DNA of 5,650 nt from Silvimonas sp. JCM 19000 (GTDB lineage Bacteria > Pseudomonadota > Gammaproteobacteria > Burkholderiales > Chitinibacteraceae), in assembly GCA_001313065.1 (NCBI GenBank), contig BBFD01000265.1, forward strand, positions 1 to 5,650. The letters run 5' to 3'. The notes under the pieces were generated by a model. The model saw nothing but the letters and a program-made list of their open reading frames with translations. It ran no database searches and had not been told where the DNA came from. Positions 1 to 5,650 of the stretch are shown here, in pieces (positions within the stretch are counted from its first letter, which is position 1; each line of letters opens with the position of its first letter). Position numbers and translations under genes: made by a program.

Positions 1-2482
1 GCCACCAGCACCGACCTGTGTCTGCTCACGCCCGAGGCGGGCTATCGCAGCCTGGAAAACCAGTTGTATCGCGTGGAAATTCATGACGATGGCAGCAGCG
101 GGGGCAAGGCACGCTTCAAGTGGTCGCGCGACAACGGCTGCATCGTCAGCACGGTGGTGCGCTGGCTGAATGACCCTACCGCCAATGAATTTGAAGTGGC
201 CAGCATCGGCCGCGATGCTTATCTGAGTATCAGCGCTGGCTGCTGGGTGGAATTTTTTTTGACGACACGCACGAGTTGCTCGGCCTGGCCGGCACCCTGG
301 TCAAAGTGACGCGTACGGCGGGCAATGTGGTTACCGTGGATTTGACCAGCGCCACCGGCGCGCTGGACCAGGGCCTGTTTGCCAGTAATCCGCGCGTACG
401 GCGCTGGGATGATCTGGTCGAGCTGAAAGCGCAGACGGCGGCGGCCGCGTACAACGACGGCTGGACCGCGCTGGAAAACGGCGTGCAGGTGCGGCTGGTG
501 GAGGGCGGCTTCCGGGTGGGCGATTACTGGACCATTCCGGCGCGCACCGCCACCTCCGACGTGCAATGGCCCAAGGACGCCAGCGGCACGCCGTGTTCCA
601 GCTGCCGGAAGGGCCGTTGCGCGCCTTTGGCAAGCTGGCGCTGTTCAGTTGCACCGCGGGCACCTGGGCCAGGCTGGACGATTGCCGCGCGCTGTTTCCT
701 GCGCTCAGTCAGTTGACCAATCTGTTTTATGTGGGCGGTGATGGCCAGAGCGGTTTGCCTGATCCTTTGAATACCGGCACGGCGGTGCCGCTGCTCAAGC
801 CACTGGAAGTGGCGGTGTTCAACGGGCAGTTTCCGGTGGCGAATGCGGCGGTGCGCTTTAGTGTCACTGAAGGCAGTGTGACTGGTGGTGGCCTGACCGC
901 AACGGCCACCACCAATAGCGACGGCATTGCCAGCACGCAATGGTCGCTGGCCAATTCGGCCAATCTGACGCAAACCTGCGTCGCCACCTTGCTGGCCTCG
1001 GGCGCGCCGTCGCGGGCAAATACAACCAGATCCACTTTAATGCGCAGTTAGCCGTCGCGGCCCAAGTGGCGTATGACCCGGCTAAATGCCCGGATATGAC
1101 CGCCGCCAAAATCAACACGGTACAAGCCGCCATCGATGCGCTGTGCGCCAAAGGCGGCGGTGGCGGCGGCGGCTGCTGCGTCACGGTAGGATTAGGCGGG
1201 CAATATGGCGATCTGCAGGTGGCGCTGAATGAACTGAGCAAGCCTGGCAGCGATGTCTGCCTGTGCTTGCTGCCCGGCCTGCATGTACTGAGCAAACCGG
1301 TGGCGCTGACCGGGGATAACAAAACCCATCTGGCCATCCACGGCATTGGCCCGGGCTCGCAATTGCAGATGGATGCGCTGGGTATGCAATTTAGCGGCTA
1401 CGCCTCGGTCGGGCTGGAAGATTTTGACGCAAGCTGCAGTGGCGATGGTGTGCCGTGGACCTTTGTCGATTGCGACCAGGTGCGGCTGGAGCAGGTGAGC
1501 GTAAACGGCGTCAAATCGAGCGCCAGTGCCTGATCAGCGTAGCGGGGGCGTCGCAGATCACTGTGCAAGGCTGCAACTTGCGCCCGTGGCAAAGCAGCGG
1601 CTACGCGTTGATCGATATCATGCTGGGCAAAATGCCTTTGCTGGAAGCGTTCAAGCAACGGTCGCTGATAACAAACCGTGGCTGCCGGTGACCGCCGAGA
1701 TGGTCAAGCCGCTGCAAGATATCGCACTGGATGCCAACAACCAGTCACCGGCGCTGCAGAGCCAGATTAACGAGACCATCCGCGCGGATCATGCGGTGGT
1801 GCCGCTCAAGGTGATCGGTGCATTGAACGAGCTGAGCACCGCCTTGTTCTTGCGCAGTTCGCTCGGCGTGCCAGCCCCCACTGAGTTGCTGATCAAGGCG
1901 GTGGATTTTCTGCGCTACGCGGTGTTTGTTTCGCAAGCCGGCGTGGCACTGGCGCTGCTGGATGGGCTAGCCAATGTCTTGCTGGCGGATAGCGACATTG
2001 CGGGCTCGGTGGTGTTGTATGGCGATACGGTGGGTGGTGCCAACAGCATGGCTCAGGTGCTCAACCAATACGACAAACTGATGCGTGCGGGTTCGCTCTC
2101 GTGGTTGCCGGCGCGCGGTCTGTTGCGGCTGCGCAATTGCCGCGTCTGGCAAATGGCGCTGAGCGCGGATTTTCTGGCCAATAGCAAACACGTGCTGGAA
2201 CAAACGCATCAGGTGGCGGATACCTTCCGCAGCATGAGCGTCACCGACAATGTCTTTGCCGGAGCCGCCTGCCAGTTTTGTGCGTGGAACGTGGCGCTGA
2301 CCACCAATCTGCTGGAGCCACTCAGTAGCAATCTGGCCAGGTGGTGGCCAGTCAGGGCAAATATCTGGCAACCTGGCCGCGTACTCCATCAGTGTGCAAG
2401 CGGTGGGGCATAACCCGGAAGCGTTTGCCAATGGCGCACTGAATATAACGTCCTGACCGCGCGGCTGCGTGTGGCAGAATAA
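1..2482 (+). CDS. Large modular DUF6519-like / beta-helix protein, 3' part, frame-slipped
   Basis: The start lies left of the window; about 828 residues are visible once frames are joined. Nucleotides 1-700 resemble the core of DUF6519 proteins (YRVEIHDDG, FKWSRDNG, VRRWDDL, GDYWTIPARTA, VQWPKDASG). Nucleotides 780-1000 encode an Ig-like domain (VAVFNGQFPVANAAVRFSV, TNSDGIASTQWSL), similar to bacterial Big_1 modules. Next come YDPAKCPDMTAAKINTVQAAIDALC, seven glycines (1153-1173) and a Cys pair, then a right-handed beta-helix-like section (about 1183-1640). The C-terminal region (1660-2482) I do not recognise. The reading path is frame 1, 3, 2, 1, 3, 2, 1, 3, 2, with slips near 253-260 (T8), 592-596, 1013-1016 (GGG), 1510-1527, 1656-1661, 2339-2341, 2365-2368 and 2438-2441; each equals one missing base. 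I prefer the stop at 2480-2482 (ending NVLTARLRVAE) over 2454-2456. From memory, such proteins often sit near contractile injection or phage-tail-like loci; no such neighbour is visible. Molecular function is unknown. Family call fairly sure, role not. Confidence 0.6.
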
Positions 2483-2487
2483 GCGCC

Positions 2488-2568
2488 GCCAGCGTCGCGG
2501 AATGGTACACGCACGACGCCAGTCGTCCCTTGCGTGCAAGGGTGCAGGCTTCGATCCCTGCCGCTGGC
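2488..2568 (+). tRNA. tRNA-like cloverleaf, class II (Leu-like), abbreviated anticodon arm; possible pseudo-tRNA
   Basis: Five perfectly paired stems fall in tRNA order. The acceptor is GCCAGCG (2488-2494) with CGCTGGC (2562-2568). The D-stem is GCG (2497-2499) with CGC (2510-2512); its loop GAATGGTACA keeps the conserved GG, and T8 is present at 2495. The anticodon-position stem is ACGAC (2513-2517) with GTCGT (2522-2526). The long variable arm is CCCTTG (2527-2532) with CAAGGG (2537-2542). The T-stem is GCAGG (2544-2548) with CCTGC (2557-2561), and its loop contains TTCGATC. The D-arm recalls bacterial tRNA-Leu. Three features are abnormal: the anticodon-position loop is only 4 bases (GCCA), the T-loop has 8 bases rather than 7, and no CCA is encoded after 2568. 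It cannot decode normally as written. It may be a degenerate tRNA-Leu, a non-decoding tRNA-like RNA, or a tRNA damaged by read errors, although one-base errors would not explain a loss of three bases. The structure is clear; the tRNA identity is not. Confidence 0.5.
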
Positions 2569-2587
2569 CGCGTACCCGCATCGACAT

Positions 2588-2622
2588 AAAAAAAACGCGA
2601 GGCCCGCAGGCCCCGCGCGTTT
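2588..2622 (-). terminator. Rho-independent terminator of the PEP-CTERM gene
   Basis: On the minus strand a GC-rich hairpin (about 2595-2620; ACGCG pairs with CGCGT, GGCC with GGCC, with a short internal bulge) is followed directly by eight T residues (A8 at 2588-2595 on the plus strand). It starts about 17 bases past the PEP-CTERM stop codon. On the plus strand the same hairpin is followed by only three Ts, so it is probably weak for the upstream plus-strand gene. Confidence 0.75.
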
Positions 2623-2638
2623 GATGTGGGCGTATGCC

Positions 2639-3359
2639 TCAGGCCATGCGCAGCACATCAGGCGCTTGCGCCGCCTTGCGCCGACGCAGACGCGCCAGCA
2701 CGCCCACGCAACCCAGACCCATCAAGGCCCAGGTTTCGGGCTCCGGCACTGGCGTGGTGGGTAATACCAGGAAATCAAATTCGCTATAACCGGTGTTGTC
2801 AGTCAACACCTGGCCCGGCGTCTGCACGGCAATCAGGTAATTGGTGTTCAAGGTCAGCCCGGTAATCCCGTTGCTGCTGGTCCAGTCATTTGTGACCAGG
2901 TTAGCGCCGAGTACATAACTGGAGCCGACGGTATTGCCAAAGCCGCCATAAGTCGTGATCAGGGAGTTATCCGAAAAAAACTGACGTTGTCATTGGCCGC
3001 GCCCGCTGCGCTATAGGTGTGCGAACCGGTGAGGGTGGGTTGTTCGGCTGTTGCCGCGATGGGCGAGGCATCCAGCGAGATATCGGCATAGCTGGCCGAG
3101 ACCAGGCTGTAACCGGCGGCAATGCTGATGCTCAGTTGCACGCTGTCGGAGAAGGTATTGCCGCTAAAGTCTGCGTGCGTCAGCACCAGCGAGCCCGATG
3201 AATTGGTGCTGAGATCCTGGTCGGTGAAGTTGGCGTCGGTGTTGAAGTCACTGGCCGTCAGCGTAATGGTGTAGCCGGTGCTTGATAAACTTCGCTGATG
3301 CTGGCCATCGCCGGACTGGCAGCCAGCGCGGCAAGCAATGTTAGTAGTAGGGGACGCAT
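2639..3359 (-). CDS. PEP-CTERM sorting domain-containing secreted protein, frame-slipped
   Basis: The restored protein is about 240 residues. It begins with a signal peptide, MRPLLLTLLAALAASPAMA (residues 1-19, cleavage after AMA), followed by a Thr/Ser/Asn-rich beta-type body without recognisable catalytic motifs. The C-terminus has the classic tripartite sorting tag: VPEPETWALMG (about 205-215), a hydrophobic stretch, then the basic cluster RLRRRK. In known systems exosortase recognises such a tag and the protein is processed at the cell envelope, often with exopolysaccharide production. The body's function is unknown. ATG at 3357-3359 is chosen because GGAG lies 10 bases upstream (3370-3373) and the signal peptide begins there. 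Two slips interrupt it, each equal to one missing base: near 3279-3282 (SISEVYQA to TGYTITLT) and in the A7 run at 2974-2980 (minus-strand T7; VSFF to SDNSLITTYGG). A terminator follows, so it is probably monocistronic. Confidence 0.82.
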
Positions 3360-3369
3360 GTTTTTGGTG

Positions 3370-3373
3370 CTCC
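3370..3373 (-). promoter_or_regulatory. Ribosome binding site of the PEP-CTERM gene
   Basis: GGAG on the minus strand with a 10-base spacer to ATG 3357-3359. It fixes the start that carries the signal peptide, which sits in a different frame from most of the body because of a slip downstream. Confidence 0.55.
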
Positions 3374-3564
3374 GGAAAGGTAATGAGGCACCACTAACTT
3401 TAGATTACAAAAAAAAGAAATGTTTGTGACACGAGCGGTAATTTTGTATCAACCGACATCTGGTTACACATTTGTCCAGCTTGCACCTACAGCCGCGTCG
3501 GCATTGGGCTGGCGGCCGTAAGCACGGACCATCACCAAACTGACGCGCTTTGATCCAGCGCAAA

Positions 3565-3601
3565 AAAATGCCACCGGCATGAATGCCAGAATAGGCATTT
3601 T
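3565..3601 (+). repeat. Nested inverted repeats in the hemerythrin leader
   Basis: AAAATGCC (3565-3572) is matched by GGCATTTT (3594-3601). Between them lie a second GGCAT (3576-3580) and a second ATGCC (3583-3587). The segment can fold as one long stem or as two small hairpins (ATGCC-N3-GGCAT and ATGCC-N6-GGCAT). It ends 15 bases before the hemerythrin ATG and 3 bases before its AGGG ribosome binding site. On the minus strand the structure is followed by seven Ts, so it could also act as a terminator in that direction. The repeats are certain; a regulatory role is inference. Confidence 0.5.
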
Positions 3602-3604
3602 CTT

Positions 3605-3608
3605 AGGG
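3605..3608 (+). promoter_or_regulatory. Ribosome binding site of the hemerythrin gene
   Basis: AGGG with an 8-base spacer to ATG 3617-3619. It supports the chosen start, which places the first iron-ligand histidine at residue 20, as usual in the family. Confidence 0.5.
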
Positions 3609-3616
3609 CTGCCTAC

Positions 3617-4059
3617 ATGCTGATAGTCTGGGACGACTCCCTCTCGGTCGGGATCGAAGAAATCGACGAGCAGCACAAAGTGCTGGTCAGTCTGCTGAAT
3701 GACTTGCACGACGCCATCCGCAGCCACCACGGCCGCGAAGTGGTCGAAGCCACCTTGACCCAACTGGCCGACTACACCCGCATCCACTTCACCGTGGAAG
3801 AAAGCCTGATGCGCATCATGGGCTATCCCGATTACGACGCGCATAAAGCCCAGCACGAAGCGCTGATCGAGCAATTGCATGGCTTTCAGCAGCGCGTGGC
3901 CGAAGGCAGGCGGTGACGTTTGAGCTGCTGCATTTCTTGCGCAACTGGCTGACCCACCATATCCAGGAAGGCGACGCACGCTATACCGATTTCTTTCTGG
4001 CGCGCGGCGTGCAACCGCGCCTGCACAAACGCAGTTGGCTGGCGCGCTTGCTGCAATAA
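3617..4059 (+). CDS. Bacteriohemerythrin, single-domain, one frame slip
   Basis: This is a cytoplasmic four-helix-bundle protein expected to bind O2 reversibly at a non-heme di-iron centre, for oxygen storage, delivery or sensing. Restored length is 147 residues, near the family norm. The full ligand set is visible: H20 (DEQHKVL), H57 and E61 (IHFTVEE), H76 and H80 (HKAQH), then H115 and D120 (HHIQEGD). The N-terminal WDDSLSVGIEEIDEQH is typical. The first 97 residues read in one frame; a slip near 3908-3911, equal to one missing base, creates a premature TGA at 3914-3916. The next frame continues AVTFELLHFLRNWLTHH to TAA at 4057-4059 and supplies the last two ligands. The truncated 99-residue reading would lack helix 4 and could not complete the metal site. 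It converges with the monooxygenase gene and has no operon partner here. Confidence 0.9.
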
Positions 4060-4060
4060 G

Positions 4061-4117
4061 GCTGGCGCCAGACAGCGAGCACGGCTGTGGCACCGCGCGG
4101 CGCTGGCGCCACAGCCC
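4061..4117. repeat. Hairpin and repeated TGGCGCCA palindrome between convergent genes
   Basis: GGCTGTGGC (4083-4091) and GCCACAGCC (4108-4116) form a perfect 9-base inverted repeat, extended imperfectly outward. GCTGGCGCCA occurs twice (4061-4070 and 4102-4111), each containing the self-complementary TGGCGCCA. The segment fills the gap between the hemerythrin stop (4059) and the monooxygenase stop (4127). It may act as a bidirectional transcription barrier, but neither strand has a T-run, so a terminator call is weak. Confidence 0.45.
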
Positions 4118-4126
4118 GCTGTTGGT

Positions 4127-5259
4127 TTAGACCAGGCCCATGGCCTGGCTGAACATGCCGACCAGGCTGCGCGGCGTATCGGGGCCAAACAGTGCCTGCA
4201 CCAGTTCTTCCGCCTCGCGCGCAACTTCGGCACTGCGGCTGAACATATCGCTTTCGTAGGCGGCCAGCGCGGCTTCTACATCGTCCAGGCTGGCGATCAG
4301 CGCCCGTGCCAGTTCGGCCCCGTCGTACAGCGCCAGATTGGCGCCTTCGCCCGACGGCACCATCAAATGCGCCGCATCGCCCAGCAAGGTCACGCCGGGT
4401 ACGCGCGACCAGCGATGGAGCACGGGCAGGGTGTAAGCGGGGCGCAGTACCGGGGTGTGTACGCTGTCGGTGATCAAGGCGGTCAGCGCCGGTGCCAGTC
4501 CTTGAATTCGGCGGCGAGCCAGTTGCGTACGCCGGGGCCATCCGCTGTTGCAAGCTGGGTAAACCAGGACTCGGGTCGCTGCAATGCGATATAGGCGTGC
4601 AAAATATTGCCCGGCTCACGATGAGCAAGAATGCCTTTGCCGGGCGCCAGCGCAAACAGCGAGCCCCGACCCGCCGCTGCGGCCGTGGCAGCATGACGCT
4701 GCTCGACGTCGTCCAGCCGGGTTTCGACAAAGGTGAGCCCGGAGTACACCGGCTGCTGGGTCGAGAGCAAGGGCCGCACTTTCGACCAGGCCCCATCCGC
4801 CCCCACCAGCAAATCGGTGGTCGCACTGGCGCCATGCGCAAAACGCAGCGCATGGCGGCCGCCCGGCAAAGACTCGATCGCCACCAGCTTGTGGCCCCAG
4901 CGCACGCAACCCTCGGGCAGGGAATCTAGCAAGATCTGCCGCAAATCCCCGCGCAAGATTTCCGGCCGCCCGCCGCTACCGTCATCGGCCTGTTCAAACA
5001 GCACGGTGCCCTGCGCGTCCAGCACGCGCGTGGCTTGGCCGCCGGCATGGATTTTTTGCGGTAAACGCGTCATACACACCGGCCGCCTTGAGCGCGATCT
5101 GGCCATTGAAATCATGGATGTCGAGCAAGCCGCCCTGGTTCGCGCTTCAGGCGACGCATCCGCTTCGTAGATGGTGCTGGCGATACCGTGCACATGCAGC
5201 ACCCGGGCCAGCGTCAGGCCGCCGAGGCCGGCGCCGATAATTGCAATGGAAGTACTCAT
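4127..5259 (-). CDS. FAD-dependent monooxygenase, TetX/PHBH-like, frame-slipped
   Basis: This is a cytoplasmic flavoprotein expected to use NAD(P)H and O2 to hydroxylate an aromatic or polyketide-like substrate; the true substrate cannot be told. Restored length is about 377 residues, close to TetX-type enzymes. Visible motifs: the dinucleotide-binding GAGLGG (residues 9-14) with acidic YEAD after strand 2, the [10 protein letters not shown] motif (about 153-162), and the FAD ribose-binding [23 protein letters not shown] (GD at about 294-295). ATG at 5257-5259 is preceded by AAGGA (5266-5270) with a 6-base gap. Three slips are inferred. One missing base near 5138-5144 changes [17 protein letters not shown] into nonsense. 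One extra base (or two missing) in the T6 run at 5052-5057 returns to [12 protein letters not shown]. One missing base at 4494/4495 precedes [11 protein letters not shown]. It is transcribed away from a TetR-family gene with operator-like repeats between, so it is likely repressed by that regulator. TetX-like resemblance does not establish tetracycline inactivation. Confidence 0.87.
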
Positions 5260-5265
5260 TATTGA

Positions 5266-5270
5266 TCCTT
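5266..5270 (-). promoter_or_regulatory. Ribosome binding site of the monooxygenase gene
   Basis: AAGGA on the minus strand, 6 bases before ATG 5257-5259, a near-optimal Shine-Dalgarno placement that decides the start just before the FAD-binding strand. Confidence 0.6.
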
Positions 5271-5310
5271 GTCGCGTCGACGTTGCCCACCACAGGCGGC
5301 ATTGCTGTTG

Positions 5311-5325
5311 TGGAACGTCATTCCA
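5311..5325. promoter_or_regulatory. Operator candidate 1 (15-base palindrome)
   Basis: TGGAACGTCATTCCA has perfect TGGAA/TTCCA arms around a 5-base centre. It matches the second copy at 5336-5350 in 12 of 15 positions and lies in the divergent gap, 52 bases upstream of the monooxygenase ATG. TetR-family repressors typically bind such palindromes next to their own gene; binding here is inferred. Confidence 0.55.
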
Positions 5326-5335
5326 TTACTATTCT

Positions 5336-5350
5336 TGGAACGTTGTTCTA
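5336..5350. promoter_or_regulatory. Operator candidate 2 (15-base imperfect palindrome)
   Basis: TGGAACGTTGTTCTA has GAAC/GTTC arms around a 3-base centre. Its centre is 25 bases from that of copy 1 and it ends 18 bases before the regulator's ATG, well placed for autorepression as well as control of the divergent gene. I could not call -35/-10 boxes with confidence; weak matches such as TACTAT at 5327-5332 lie between the two copies. Confidence 0.5.
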
Positions 5351-5368
5351 GTTGTGTCAAGATGCGCC

Positions 5369-5650
5369 ATGGAAAAAAACCCCACGCTCCTCCGCCAAAC
5401 GCGATGCATCGCTCTCGCGGGAACGCATCATCGAAGCCGCCATCGACTTGCTGGATCGGCACGGTGAAAGCGGCCTGACCTTCCGCGCCCTGGCCGAACA
5501 GCTGGCCACTGGCGCGGGCGCCCTGTACTGGCATATCGCCAACAAGAGCGATCTGCTCACCGCCGCGTGTGATGGCGTGATTGCGCGCACGCTGTATGCC
5601 GCGCCGGTGGGTGCGGATCCGGCCGCGCATATCCGTGCAGTGGCGTCCGG
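5369..5650 (+). CDS. TetR/AcrR-family transcriptional regulator, 5' part, one frame slip
   Basis: About 93 N-terminal residues are visible; the ligand-binding C-terminal domain runs off the window. The DNA-binding domain is clear: RERIIEAAIDLLDRHGESG, then the helix-turn-helix LTFRALAEQLATGAGALYWH, then IANKSDLLTAACDGVIA, which has the family's usual Y-H-F/I-x-x-K-x-x-L pattern. The ATG at 5369-5371 opens a frame that is nonsense after a few residues. The domain reads in the next frame from the A7 run at 5373-5379 (KTPRSSAKRDASLSRERI), so one extra A (or two missing) is inferred there. A slip-free alternative is TTG at 5352 in the domain's frame, which I consider less likely. No good Shine-Dalgarno is visible before either. 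It probably represses itself and the divergent monooxygenase, with an enzyme substrate as inducer. Confidence 0.83.

Noticed and set aside
253..260. Programmed ribosomal frameshifting at the T8 run
   Set aside because: Similar slips occur in all five genes and many lack a slippery sequence, so a shared technical cause is simpler.
524..973. Long antisense open frames over the DUF6519-like gene, and similar ones elsewhere (e.g. 1967-2587 minus, 3981-4853 minus, 4492-4929 plus)
   Set aside because: Their Arg/Pro/His-rich, low-complexity translations are typical of shadows of GC-rich genes, and they overlap genes with recognised motifs.
1153..1179. GGC-rich repeat as a microsatellite or CRISPR-like array
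   Set aside because: It is a short in-frame poly-Gly linker inside the large protein; no repeat-spacer structure exists anywhere in the window.
2457..2640. Protein-coding gene on the plus strand downstream of the large gene
   Set aside because: Open frames here are Arg/His-rich, have no ribosome binding site and run over the tRNA-like structure and the minus-strand terminator.
3394..3470. Promoter of the PEP-CTERM gene (TAATCT about 17 bases after GTCACA on the minus strand), including a sigma-54 alternative
   Set aside because: The -35 match is poor, and the nearest sigma-54-like string lacks the GG/GC core spacing; not strong enough to list.
3550..3563. FNR-like site TTGAT-CCAG-CGCAA upstream of hemerythrin
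   Set aside because: Only the left half matches the TTGAT-N4-ATCAA consensus; the right half agrees in 3 of 5 positions, which is expected by chance.
3464..3598. Minus-strand ORF of about 44 residues (MPILAFMPVAFFCAG... ending at TAA 3464-3466) with a hydrophobic start
   Set aside because: There is no Shine-Dalgarno, its start lies inside the inverted repeat, and the longer version runs antisense through the hemerythrin gene. Nothing in the sequence is recognisable.

Overview
The window is GC-rich and looks like the chromosome of a Gram-negative betaproteobacterium. Oxalobacteraceae-type (Janthinobacterium/Massilia/Duganella) is my guess, from a PEP-CTERM/exosortase substrate, a single-domain bacteriohemerythrin and the codon style. 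The taxon is inference; no marker gene is present.

Layout: (1) 1-2482, plus strand: the 3' part of a large modular protein. It has a DUF6519-like region, an Ig-like domain, a poly-Gly linker, a beta-helix section and a C-terminal region I do not recognise. (2) 2488-2568, plus strand: a tRNA-like cloverleaf with a long variable arm, beginning 5 bases after that gene's likely stop. Its anticodon arm has only a 4-base loop. (3) 2639-3359, minus strand: a secreted PEP-CTERM protein with its own terminator at 2588-2622. (4) 3617-4059, plus strand: bacteriohemerythrin, with a hairpin-rich leader. (5) 4127-5259, minus strand: a TetX-like FAD monooxygenase. (6) 5369 to the window end, plus strand: a divergent TetR-family regulator. 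Two copies of a 15-base imperfect palindrome lie between (5) and (6) and are good operator candidates.

No protein gene here can be read in one frame from end to end. I count about 15 frame slips in 5.65 kb, spread over all five genes. Almost all are equivalent to one missing base, and several sit in A, T or G runs. Protein similarity and catalytic motifs continue across every slip, so base-calling or assembly error explains this better than decay of five unrelated genes. I therefore annotate restored genes and give slip positions in each entry.

Functional logic: the regulator and monooxygenase form a typical small-molecule-responsive divergent pair. The hemerythrin (O2 binding) and PEP-CTERM protein (envelope or matrix sorting) are independent units. 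The most unusual element is the tRNA-like structure.
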